DNA of 64,000 nucleotides from Talinum fruticosum (taxonomy: Eukaryota > Streptophyta > Magnoliopsida > Caryophyllales > Talinaceae). Below the pieces are notes generated by a model, which did no database searches, was not told the DNA's origin, and saw only the letters and a program-made list of their open reading frames with translations. Below are positions 23,249 to 34,440 of this stretch, piece after piece (the stretch's first letter is position 1; the number at the start of each line of letters is the position of its first letter). Location: positions 2,418,001 to 2,482,000 of the forward strand of contig JAITYX010000049.1 in assembly GCA_021018815.1 (NCBI GenBank), in the 5' to 3' direction. The translations under genes were made by a program, and so were the position numbers.

Positions 23249-26200
23249 CCCCGTAATTTTGGGTTAGATAGTTATATGAGTTAAGTTAATTATTCAGTTT
23301 TAATTAAATAGAGTAGGTTGAATGACTAAAATATATACGTGTATATATATTCGTGAATTTATTTGAGCGAATTATTATTAATTCGCGTAATTATTATTAG
23401 TGAAGCGTATTAATTCCTTCCTCCGAATTTTACGCCCGGACCGGATACATATAAATCTAAGACCACTTATGCTATGTATGCGGGTTTAATTATTATTATG
23501 TTTACCAAAAGAAAAAGGGGAAATAAGCGGGGCATTATGCGTTAGTAGGAGATTAGGATGAGGAGGATTGTAAAGCTTTGACCCTAGAAGGATTAGTGGA
23601 AGGGGAATACGAGTGGCCTTCTTTGAGGGAGCCACGAGGAGAGAGAGAGAGAGAGAGAAGTAAAGAGAGAAAGGAGAAGGGCTTGGGAGGCCCGAGCAAA
23701 ACAGAAGGAGGGGAAAAGCAAGAGACACAGAGGAAGGAACCGGGAAGGCGAACAGAGAGAGAAGAGAGAGAGAGAGAGCGAGTATGAGAGGGACATCGAA
23801 GCCAGCAACCGGTGGGCACGGGAGGCCTGAGGACACGAGCTCGCGAATGCTGGCGAGCGATGGACGAAGGAAAAAGGAAAGAGACAGAGCCAGCGGCGGA
23901 AATGGAACCCGAAATAGAGGCAGACGAGAGAGAGTTCGAGAGCCAAAGAGGCCAAAAGCCCGATAGGCTGCCGGGAAGGAGGAAGAAGAAAATGGCGAGC
24001 ACGAGAAAAGCGAAGCCGATCGAGAGACGGAGGGACCAGAACGAGAGGAAATAAAAGGGAAAACGCGGCTGGCGAGAGAGGGCAATGGCGAGTGAGAACT
24101 GCAAGAGGGGAGCGAAAGGCCGAGCAAGAACCGAGCAAAGGAAGACCGAGTCAAGAGGAACGAAGTAAGACAGAGAGAGACACAAAGACAGAGCGAAAGG
24201 AAGGGAAGGACAGGGAACCAACCCGACTCCATTCAATCAACTTCATGAACCCTAGAATTTGAGGTGGGTGGTCTTATACTCTAAACTAATAGTAATTTCG
24301 AAATTTAATTGAACTTGTTGTGATTATTGAGTGTCTATATTACATAACAAATTTAGCAGATTGTTTCATATTGAATTAAGAACTTATAATGAATTTAGAA
24401 AGTCTTTAGGGGCTGAATTGGGGCATTAGAGAATCGATTGAAATAGATTATTAAGATCTTATGCGTGATATTGGGAGTTAAGCTAGTGACAATGGAATTC
24501 TTGTAAATTCGGTGGTAGAATGTCCGTTGAGGCGACAGTTGAATCAATTGTGACTTCCCGAATTTCGGAGTTAAGTTAAAAATAATTATATTGAGAGTTG
24601 AAGATTTGGAATAAAAAGGGAATAGGGGTTCATTTTAATTAATGCACAATGGAGGCGTGGGAGTGAGAAATGGATGATCGCTAGGTTAATTGAGTTCAAA
24701 ACATATTTAAACCCTTGAGGGTGAACTAGACTTAAAGATAAGCAGAGCTAGAGGAATTTGAGTAAAGAAGTGAGATTAAGAGTTATACGGCTAAGTATGG
24801 GCATTAGAGAGTTAGCTAAGGATATGGAGAAATAATATGAGAGTTTGAGGCAAAGATAATAGTTGGTGACGAGTTGTGACAGTTTGGGCTAAGTTATGAA
24901 TGTTTGTGATTATGGAGGATTTTACGACTTGTTATTGTGGCTCAAAGGTGTTTGAGTATACGAATTCATTATGCTTGAAAGGGAATTGGGTGAAGGTAAA
25001 ATGAACTTGAGGTTTATAAAAGGAGTGGGAACTTGGAGTATCAAGGAGTATGTGTTTATGTTGATTAAGTATGGCTTTGAAAATGGAGTAAGATGAGAAT
25101 TACACATATGGGAATAGGGATTCTTGCTTGAGTGGAATATGAATGAATATGAGTAGATGTGAGATACTTAGGTGAGTACCTGAATAATTATGCTAGCTTT
25201 GGATGTTAAACCTTACCATAGAAATGCTTGACTTGTAAAGCAACCTGATTCAAATGTTGTTCAAAATTTATTTTGAAAGAAGTTCTATGTTTCTAGAGAA
25301 CGATACTTGGATGTGATTTCGTGATATATTCTTTTCAAACGTGAAAATGTATTTCTAAGAAGTGAAATTGAGTTGAAAATGCTATTTGAAACAAGCTTGA
25401 TGAGTGAATGTATTAAAGAAATTGTTTTGAATCGACTTTGCTTGGATCGTTTAGTCCAAGGAAGGATTCTAGCTAGGGCGACTAGCTAGGGGTCCCGTGT
25501 AGCAGGATGCCAATTGGAATCTTCCTAGGTAGGTCCCGGAGCCTTTTATTAGGGGTTGCGCCCCGAGAAACCAAAGAAATCAGAGAAATTATGAGAAATT
25601 ACGAAGTGCTAGTTCGAGTCCACAACTCGGGAATTGATTCACCAAAAGAGATTCATTGAAAGTAATTCATGAGAAGTGAGTTAGTAGAAATGATTCGGTT
25701 TCGATTGAAAGCATTTGAAAGAAAGTGTAGGTGGTTGCACCACCTTGTTTAAAGTAATTCAATTCCCAAAATGATTGCAAATCGTGCTTTTAAATGATTA
25801 AAATGTTATGATCTTTAAGTTGCAAGAGGTCTCGGGAGATCTCATTGAACAATATCTAGATTTGTATTATGTAATTATACTTTCACCAATTTCATTATTA
25901 TGAGTAGTATGTGCAAAGAATTTCTAGTGTAAGACTTTTCGGTGAGCTCGTGGTTCGCTCACCGCCATAAATTTCCCCTTTTCCCTCCCAGTGTTGCGGT
26001 ACACTCTCAAGAGATGTATGCGGTACTTAGCATGTTACTGGACTCCTACTTATTGTAGTTTTTTATTTGCTAAGTGATTCAAGTGGCGGATTGCATTTCT
26101 TATGTTTCTAAGTATTGTAGTTTGTAATTTAGTTCATATACTTTGTACCGGATGTATCATGAACCATTAAGATTGTTTGACGGTTTAATGCATGACTCGT

Positions 26201-26489
26201 TGGACTTCGGTGTGTGGCCGTTGAGTTGTGTACTCCGAGCGTGTGGCTCGTTGAGCTGTATTGCAGTTTTTATGCAGGGTTTTAAGGCTTTTAAGCCTTG
26301 GGAATAGTCCATATTACAAACAGATCTCTGTCGAAAGTTTTAGAAAATGGTCAACTCTTTTGGAAAATTTCCTCTATTACGTTATGTTGGAGTTAGAAAG
26401 CCAAACCAACACCTAAAACATCCTTGGGAGTTCTCTTGAGGAACTCGACAATGTAATACTCCTAGGGGGTGTTTTAGGGTGTTACAACA
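23249..26489 (+). repeat. 5' LTR of the Tekay-like element
   Basis: About 3.24 kb, ending GGTGTTACAACA just before the PBS. The start is defined by its match to CCCGTAATTTTGGG of the 3' copy. It contains a GA-rich tract (23640-23790) that creates long but meaningless reading frames on both strands. The block near 25480-25570 (GGGGTCCCGTGTAGCAGGATG, GGGGTTGCGCCCCGAG) is of the kind common in chromovirus LTRs. Confidence 0.82.
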
Positions 26490-26490
26490 A

Positions 26491-26506
26491 TGGTATCGGA
26501 GCATAG
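26491..26506 (+). other. primer binding site, Met-tRNA type
   Basis: TGGTATCGGAGCATAG, one base after the LTR end. It differs at one base from the common plant gypsy site TGGTATCAGAGC. Confidence 0.85.
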
Positions 26507-27500
26507 ATTTTGGTGACCATACGTTTGCATTGCATATAGTCGTTTAGGATCCTTGTTATGTGATTATGTGCTCTATTTGTGGCAAACATAGGTATGACTT
26601 TAAGTGCAACCTCTTACTTATAAGTGATTACCTCGTTGACTTAGTTGAATTAGTTAGACTATAAGCTGCAGGTGATATACAAATCACTTGTGTGTGCTAA
26701 GTATGTGACTGAGTGTGGCTGATATCTTACTTTCGTTTCATTACTCGTTGGTTTCGTGGAGTCCCGAATTAGAAACCTCTACCTCTAGGACTTTATTTAT
26801 TTAATTGCTTATGTAACTAGCTGGAAGATGAGTTATGTGATTTGACTTATGAGTCTATATGCCTATATATGTGAGTTATTGAACTTTATTTGAGTTATTT
26901 TACATGCATGTGCGATTCTATGAGTACACTTGGGGGTAATATGTAGAAGAGTTAGTAAAGACCCCGTGACTCAACCTTATTAGATAGCTAGTGGGAAGGG
27001 AAGTGCTAAGGATGATGTGCACAATGATGTAACTAATCCAGTGATAGGCACCGATCTTCGGAATAGATTTTTGAGGTTGAAACTTCCCAAGCTTAGGGGT
27101 ACTACCGGTCCTCCTAAGTTAGATGAGTGAATGGGGAATAGCTAGTTTGTGTGTACCCCGCCCTGATTTTATTGACATGAGTGGGTTCATGTATTGGGTT
27201 GAGACACTAGTATTCAATATATAAACAAGTGGTGAAATCGTTCCAAGCCAACTTTTGCCCTTTTCGACGCAATTTACTCCTCGAGCCCCATAATAGAGTG
27301 AGCAAATGCACGGAAATGATGGTAGAGAGCAGGCTGGAACTCGTTAACCCATAGAGACTCCCTTAGGAATTCCAATAACCGTGGCTGCCTAATTGAGTTT
27401 CCTTCCGTGTTAAGTGTACTAGTGTGCCTCATGTATATGTGATTATACCTTACATATCTTAGATACCACTTGTTCCAAATTTTGGGGACGAAATTCTTTT
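26507..27500 (+). pseudogene. residual internal region with gag fragment
   Basis: About 1 kb between PBS and PPT. Near 27055-27125 a plus-strand frame reads FLRLKLPKLRGTT followed by GPPKLDE, like the N-terminal FxKLNPPxFxGTxDP block of chromovirus gag. Frame and continuity are lost on both sides. The rest shows no domain. This is a large internal deletion rather than a full gag gene. Confidence 0.5.
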
Positions 27501-27514
27501 AAGGGGGCAAGAAA

Positions 27515-28723
27515 TGTAAGACCCGTAATTTTGGGTTAGGTAGTTATATGAGTTACGTTAATTATTCAATTTTAATTAAATAGAGTAGGTCGAATGACTA
27601 AAATATATACGTGTATATATATATTCGTGAATTTATTTGAGTGAATTATTATTAATTCACGTAACTATTAATAGTGAAGTGTATTAATTCCTTCCTCCGA
27701 ATTTTATGCCCGAACCGGATGCCCATAAATCTAAAACCGCTTATGCTACGTATGTGGGTTTAATTATTATTATGTTTACCAAAAGAAAAAGAGGAAATAA
27801 GTAGGGCATTATGTGTTAGTGGGAGATTAGGATGAGGAAGATTGTGAAGCTTTGACCCTGTAAGGATTAGTAGAAGGGAAGACGGGTGGCCTTTTTAAGG
27901 GAGCCACAAAGAGAGAGAGAGAGAGAGAGAAATAAAGAGGGAAAGGAGAAGGGCTTGAGAGGCCCAAGCGGAACAGAAGGAGGGGAAAAGCGAGAGAGAC
28001 AGAGGAAGGAACCGGGAAGGGCGAAGAGAGAGATGAGAGAGAGAGAGAGAGAGAGCGAGCGAGTGCTAGAGGGACACCGGAAGCCGTCAACCAGCCGAGC
28101 ACGACGAGCCCGAGGACAACAGCCAGCGAACCTTGGCAGGCGGCGGATAAAGGAAAAAGGAAAGAGACAAAGCGAGAGGCGAAGGGAAACCCAAAACAGA
28201 GGCGGACGAGAGAGAGTCGGAGAGCCAAAGAGGCCAAAAAGCCCAAGGGGCTGCCGAGAAGGGGACGACGATCGGGAAAGAAGAAAACAGCAAGCATAGA
28301 ACAAAGGGAAGTAGAGCGAGAGACGGAGATACCGAACGAGAGGAAAGAAAGTGGAAAACACGACCGGCGAGAGGGCGACGGCGAGCGAGAACCGGTGAGA
28401 GGGGAGCGAAAGGCCGAGCAAGAACCGAGTAAAGGGAGAATGAGTCAAGAGGAACGAAGCGAGATAGAGAGAGACATAGCGATAGAACGAAAAGGAAGGA
28501 GAGGATAGGGAACCAACCCGACTCCATTCAATCAACTTCATGAACCCTAGAATTTGAGGTAGGTGGTCTTATACTCTAAACTAATAGTAATTTCGAAATT
28601 CAATTGAACCTGTTGTGATTATTGAGTATCCGTAATACTGTAACAAATTTAGCAGATTGTTTCATATTGAATCAAGAACTCGGAATGAATTTAGAAAGTT
28701 GTTGGAGGCTGAATTGGGGCATT
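27515..28723 (+). repeat. 3' LTR of the Tekay-like element, truncated
   Basis: Starts TGTAAGACCCGTAATTTTGGG and matches 23249-24435 with scattered differences. The match stops after ATTGGGGCATT at 28723. The last two thirds of the LTR are missing, replaced by unrelated gag sequence, so a deletion or insertion break occurred here. Confidence 0.85.
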
Positions 28724-30232
28724 GTGGACCCACGGGTGCATTATGTCATCCAGGACCTAGTAAGGAAATGGATTTCTAGACTCCTCGATTCTCCACAAAA
28801 GTCATCTTTTTCCAAGGGTGGTGTGCCCCAAAAGTTATCATCACTATCATCTTTGGTTTCATATACGTCTTCTTTATTACTTACCCATAATCCATGGACT
28901 TCGGGTCTAGGAGAGGCAAGCTAACAAGTGGTTTGGACTCGTTGATGTCTTGAATGAAGACAAATGGGTCCCACTAACCTGGAATCGGTTCGGAGCATAT
29001 AGCTTAGGTACCACTCGAAGGGATTCTTATTCTTGCTAGGTTTCTAAGCAGCCTTAGGGAGAGGGAGTTGACCATTGCGGAACATGCTCTCCAACTTGTT
29101 CTTAAACGTCCAAGCATTGCTCTATGTCGCTCATGCATGATGGTATTTATAAAATTTTTCTACGTCCCAGCTTTTTTATTGTTTCACGCTTTCGATTCTG
29201 CACTTATAGGTGGCAATTCTATCTTCCCTTTAGACAACAGAAGTCGAGGGCTTAAGCGTAAATAGTATCAATTAGAGTGTAGTCATTATACCGTTAAGGG
29301 CATTGACATCTACACCCCTATTGGTATGGCCTTAATTAGAGGTTTTCTTGTCCTTAGACTAATAGTTACCTCTATATCCTGTCATGACTTTTGTGGTGGT
29401 GGTAGACAACTCTTCTTCTATCGGCATGTCGGCATCTCTAAGAACCGAGAAAATCATAAATGGTAGGAATTTGAGGTGCCGATTGTAGGCAGGCTGAAGG
29501 TTCTTCACAATGATTCATACTTGGTCCTTCTCGGAAGGTCGGTCTACCATATGGGCAGCCTTCGCCCTCCATCCGGTGAGAAAGTTAGTAAAGATTTCTT
29601 TCTCGCCTGGCTTGATCAACTCCAAATCTCTAAGTGTGACAGGTAGATCGGTGTTATAAGAGTATTGGTGTAGGAACTCCTTACACGATTATTCCAATTG
29701 GTGACCTCGCGTGGGTCAATTGCGTTATACCACTTCATTACATCATCATCGAAAGTCCATGGGAAGATGATTTTGTAAGTGTCTTCGAGTATGTTCTTAA
29801 GAGTCATTGCTCCTAAGAAGTTGCGAACATGGTGATGGGATTCTCGAATGTCGAAACTTGATGTCCGGCGTGGTGAACTTAGGGGGTAGTTTCCGTAGGT
29901 GATTGAAGTGAATCCCGTATGATCAAAATAGTGACTTCGAACATGGATGACTCCTTTAACATTTGTTCTATCCGATCTATGCGTGGAGTAGATTTAGGCT
30001 TACGTTCGAGATTGCCTAGTGGAGAAGGTTAAGGTAGAAGACCTCTTCCTCCTACTTTTTCCTCTTCTTCTTCACGATCTTTCTTATTGTCCTCAAGATT
30101 CTTTAGGATGGCTTTAAGAGTGTCGGATATGGATTCTATCTTCTTATCCCGAGCCTCTATTCGAGCTTCCAGCTTGGCTGAGGATTCATTAAGCAAGGTG
30201 CTGATAGGAGGTTGTTCCGGTGTTTCGGCCAT
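28724..30232 (-). pseudogene. gag of Tat-like gypsy element U
   Basis: The minus-strand ATG at 30232-30230 opens MAETPEQPPIS and leads into a Lys/Glu-rich, coiled-coil-like segment (to about 30030). Downstream, a block with WYNAIDP and a following YTNTLITPIYLSHLE segment (about 29760-29620) corresponds to the capsid core of Tat/Ogre gag. Near 29145-29055 a degenerate zinc-knuckle-like region leads into WTFKNKLESMFRNGQLP, which in this lineage follows the CCHC finger. Stops and frameshifts are frequent. The gene is cut at 28723. No protease or RT remains in the window. Confidence 0.7.
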
Positions 30233-30514
30233 TAATTATATGTAAAATTGGAAATGCAAAAAGCCAAAACCCTAAAAATAGACTAATTGACTGGAAAAAA
30301 AAAAAAGAGATAGAGGGGTCCCTACAGACCCTTCTAGACCGACCGGTGATGACCGAGCACCGGCTAAGTCCCACTGTCGGTGGCTACCGAAACCTAGACT
30401 CGCCTAGACCGAGATGAAGTTTTAGGATGACTTGGAAATGAAATTAATGGACCGACCCAAAAATGAAAGGTAACTTTGGACTTTTGGATAATAGACCGAC
30501 TAGAGGAAATTAAT
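30233..30514 (-). other. Tat-like leader of element U, downstream part
   Basis: Non-coding leader immediately upstream of the U gag start, interrupted on the right by element C. It contains an A-run at 30295-30306. The rest of the leader continues at 41621. Confidence 0.6.
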
Positions 30515-32592
30515 TGAAAACTCAATTTTTAACTCTAAGTCATTTTGAGTATTACATAAAGACTCAAGTATAAATCTTATCTCTCTTAAGTTTTGATTTC
30601 AAGTCATTTTGAGCAATATAGAAACTCTTGACAAGTTTTCATTCTGTTCTAACCGACTCAAAAAGCACCTCATTACATATCCCCACAATAGTGTTTCTTA
30701 CTCGGACATCACTTAGAACTATCGCATGCTCAAATAATTTCTCTAACACTTTTATTCCGAGCATTAACTGTTTATCTCGACGCAAAGACAATTACGAGGC
30801 TTAATTCCTTATTCTAAGTCGGTTTATTTCCTTGAGAATTATTGGACCAGATCAAGTTGTTATACATTGATAGTTTACTCTCTCTACTTGATCATCCTTA
30901 GGATTAACTCAGATGGAATTTGAGTATATTAAACATTAGAATCAGAAAATTCCATTGTTTTAGGCCAAAGATAATTAAGCATTTAATTATTCTATTTTAA
31001 TTAATATCTGTCCTTATCTTAGACCAAAGTATTTTATACTTTGAGAACCAATGTGGTTTGCTTTTGTAGGTTATTCAAATGAGGCTAATCTATTTTTGAA
31101 TTACAAAAGCAACTGGTTTCTAGCCGTTAAGCACCAGCAGACAAGTTTTAGCTACTTCGGACATGGCTTAGACAACGTGTCGGGGTTGTTTGTTTCCAAA
31201 ACTAGAAAACTCCAACTCTAGGCTTAACAGCTTGTTTCCACCACAACTTTCAGTCACCACCAAGTGATTGGACCATCTTTTGGAGCCAAGAGCCGTTGCA
31301 TAACGTTCACATCCCAACGGATCTTTTCCGAGTGACTTAGAAGATTCGTTACAACTAGGGGTGAGCATGATTGATGGGTACCAGTCAAACAAGTAAGTTT
31401 CCGGAACCGAAACCGGTCAAACGGGTAAGGGTAAGGTTCCTAAAATGAAATCATGGAACCGGAACCTGGAACCGTTTAAAGGGTATTTTATTTTATATTT
31501 CTTAAATCTTGCCGATGGTGATGGATAAGTTATTAATGTTGAAGATGCAATGAACGTTTAAAGGTTGCATTATTTTTATTTAAATTTAGTTAATGAACTT
31601 GAGACATTTAGTTGTATTAATTTTTGAAGAGACTTTGTAAGATTTTGATCACATCCCCCTTTAAGAATGTTGTTTCTACTACCAACGTTGATTTCATAAA
31701 AATTGCTATGTGGTATTTAATTGTTTGCTTGTTAAACTTTAGCTAATTAAATGATTAATGTGAGTTGATGTTTGTAAGTTTTTAAGGTTTTAAAGTTTTT
31801 TTCATAAGAATAATGGTGTGAATAGGGTACCCTGGAACCGAAACTGGAACCCGAGGTTCGGGGTCAGGTTCCTAAAATTTAGGAACCGGTCAAATAGGGT
31901 AAGGGTCGGGTTCCTAGTTTTGAGACAGAGTACCGGAACCGCTCACCCCTAGTTACAACGGCTAGTGAAGACTTCGTACGGAACCAAGAATCAACGAGTC
32001 ACTATGCCTGGTCAACTATAAATAGAAGCCACTTCACAAGACTAGAAGATTGCTAAATAGATTATTGAACATATTGCTGGAACCGAATTTATTGTTCTTA
32101 TACTCAATCTTCTATTTACAACTCCAAGTCCGCATTTAATATTTTATGAGTTGTAAAAAAGTCTTGTAATCGGTTACATTCTTTTCTTACTTTCTAAATA
32201 AGATCCCTTGACTGAGCTGTAAGGGTTAACTCAGCTTAGTTGTCCCTAATTGTAAAGGTTACCTCGGTTATGAAGTACTAGATCGGATAAGGGAATTTCC
32301 GAGTCTAGGAAAACATTGTAAAGAATTATTTAAGGGAGCAATTCCCGTTGAGTCGATCCTCCGTATTTTGTGCATTCAAAATAGTGGATTTGACTTGGTG
32401 CTTGGATTAGCACTATCCGTGGTTTTTAGCCCCCGGGAGGGTTTCCACATAAATCTTTATTATCACTTTTTTGAGTCCAATCTAGATTCGAATATGTTGT
32501 TGAGCTGAATTGTTGTAAAAATTGTTTAATTTTCTTTATCACCCTATTCACCCCCTTTAGGGTGACTTAGACTCTCCACGAGCAAACCTTCA
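30515..32592 (+). repeat. 5' LTR of element C (with MITE insertion)
   Basis: 2078 bp including a 596-bp MITE and its duplicated 8 bases. Without them it is about 1474 bp, like the other LTRs here. It starts TGAAAACTCAA and ends GCAAACCTTCA. TATAAATAG lies at 32017-32025. Confidence 0.93.
31356..31951. mobile_element. hAT-type MITE, 596 bp
   Basis: Perfect 11-bp terminal inverted repeats TAGGGGTGAGC (31356-31366) and GCTCACCCCTA (31941-31951). A perfect 8-bp target duplication GTTACAAC flanks it (31348-31355 and 31952-31959). The TIR fits the hAT consensus YARNG. There is no coding capacity. Subterminal GGAACCGGAACC and GGGTAAGGGTAAGG-like repeats face each other at both ends. The 3' LTR of the same element lacks it, so it arrived after element C. 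Confidence 0.95.
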
Positions 32593-32593
32593 A

Positions 32594-32611
32594 TTAGTAT
32601 CGAGCCTAGCC
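32594..32611 (+). other. primer binding site of element C
   Basis: TTAGTATCGAGCCTAGCC, one base after the LTR. A degenerate Met-tRNA-type site (compare TTGGTATTAGAGCC in element D). Confidence 0.75.
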
Positions 32612-32650
32612 TTTCAAAAGGATCTCACCATCCAAAGGTATGAAGATCAA

Positions 32651-34440
32651 ATGGCTCAAAACAATGGTGAGTTCGAAGAAGGAAGGTCATTCACCGGACA
32701 ACCAAAGTTTCAAAAGATCAAACTTTGCCCATTGGAAGAAGATGATGGAGTGTTTCTCGATGGACAACGATGACGATGTTTGGAACATCATCCAAGCAGG
32801 CAACTTCGTTCCAATGAAGACGGAGACTGGAACTACTATGTCTAAAGCCAAATTTGAATTTACCACTCGAAGAAACCGATAAGTTCATAAAGAACATCAA
32901 AGTTATGAACACACTATTGTGTGCCATTAGCACCGAAGAATACAATAGAGTTTCAGCCTATGACACAGCCAAAGAGGTGTGGGATACTCTTGTCAACACC
33001 TATGAAGGAACAAGCTTAGTGAAGCAGGCAAAGATAAGTCAATATCTTCATAAGTATGAGTTGTTCAAGATGGAGCTAGAAGAAAACATCACTCGGATGT
33101 ATGTTCGATTCATAGAGATTACCATTAATCTCAAATCTCCGGGTAAAAGATTTCTCATGAAGAAATGTCCAAAAAGATTCTGAGAAGTCTACCAAAGAAG
33201 AGATGGGCTACTAAAGTGACAGCCATTGTAGAAGCTCGGAACCTCTGTGAACCGAGACCAAACAAGCTTATCGGGAAGTTACTTACCCATGAGATTCATT
33301 TGGAAGAAGAGGATGCAGAGGTCGGCACCAAGAAGAATATTGCACTCGAAGGCCTCGTGAAAGTAGACATGAAAGTCTAAGCTCCTTAAAATCAGAAGAG
33401 GACCCTATGGCACTTATAGCCCGCAGCTTCAAAAGAATGAAGAAATATAAGAAATGGGAAAAGAGGCCAAAGGATGAGTTCTACAAGAAAGATAAGAATG
33501 ACGAGAAAAGGTAAATATTCCTCTCCTTCAAAGTTATCTTTATCTAAGAACTCTGGTTGTTATGAATGTGGCAGCAAGGAACACATAGTTAGAGATTGTC
33601 CCAAGAGAAAGAAGGACAAAAAGAAAAAGGCTATGATGGCTACCTGGAGTGATAATGACTCATCCGAAGAAGATGAATCGGATGACTCAAAGTGTCTTAT
33701 GGCACTTGCGGACTCGGAAGCTGAATCCGATTCGAGACAAAGAGGACTCGGATATTGATGAGGTAGTTGACTACTTTCTCAAATTTTCAAAAGTTGATCT
33801 AGCACGATATATTTTCACTTTGGAAGAAAAGTCCAATTCGACTCGTTCCAGTTCAAAGAACAACTTGAGTCTCTTATCGATGAGAGCACTCGCTTTGAAA
33901 AACAAATTGGAAAAACTAAGACAAAATCGAAAGAACTTAAGACCAGTACTCAAGCAAATGAGAACAGAGAATGAGCAACCGAAAAGAAAGCTTCATGAGT
34001 CTCAAGAGCTTGTTTTGAAATTCACTCAAGGCCAGAAAAACCTTGATATGCTATTAGGCTCTCAATGTGTCTCCTTTTAGGAAAGGACTTGGTTTCAATG
34101 AACAAGAGGAATCAAAATCCTATTCTAATCTTTTCAAAACTAATTCCGAACGGTAAAGTTCAGGAAGGCTGAGCATGGTACCATTCATACAAATAAACAG
34201 AGAACTAAGCCCGGACCAGTTTACAAGAAAAGCCTTCTCCTCCTATTTACAAAAGAAAAGATTTTCAAAAGAAAGAGACACTCACTCGGTTCTCCGAAAG
34301 GAAGACTCAGAATCGGACCGGACCCAAAATTATTCAAATTTGGGTTCCCAAAAGTTCTCTTCCTTAGAAAAGGACCACAATAAAGGGAGTTACTTGGACT
34401 CGTAAGAGGAAGTGAGAAGGGTTAGTTTGTTTTTCTCTTG
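32651..34440 (+). pseudogene. gag of element C, frameshifted
   Basis: ATG at 32651 opens MAQNNGEFEEGRS. Core copia gag blocks follow: EEYNRVSAYD, KEVWDTLVNTYEGTSLV, SQYLHKYELFKMELEENITRM (32930-33105), KILRSLPKKRW (33168-33205) and KLIGKLLTHEIHLEEEDAEV. It retains a perfect CX2CX4HX4C zinc knuckle (33558-33599), the only intact one among the four copies. A Lys-rich run and an acidic Ser/Asp-rich segment come next, then a coiled-coil-like part (33830-34050) ending in LDMLLGSQCVSF and a basic tail. Frameshifts occur at about 32830, 33130, 33505 and 34080. Confidence 0.88.

Larger units (their letters stand above)
23249..28723 (+). mobile_element. internally deleted Tekay-like gypsy element (LARD-like)
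   Basis: Two direct LTR copies (23249-26489 and 27515-28723) enclose only about 1 kb. PBS TGGTATCGGAGCATAG lies at 26491-26506 and a polypurine tract AAGGGGGCAAGAAA at 27501-27514, preceded by the GGGGACGAAATTC block typical of Del/Tekay chromoviruses. No RT, integrase or RNase H is present, so it must depend on proteins of relatives. The 3' LTR is broken off at 28723, where Tat-like gag sequence begins. Confidence 0.8.

Noticed and set aside
23486..24236. Long minus-strand frames of about 180-250 codons
   Set aside because: They lie antisense to a GA-rich LTR tract and are Ser/Leu/Phe/Pro-rich. The equivalent frames recur in the second LTR (27827-28541) with shifted composition and no domain. 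Compositional artefact.
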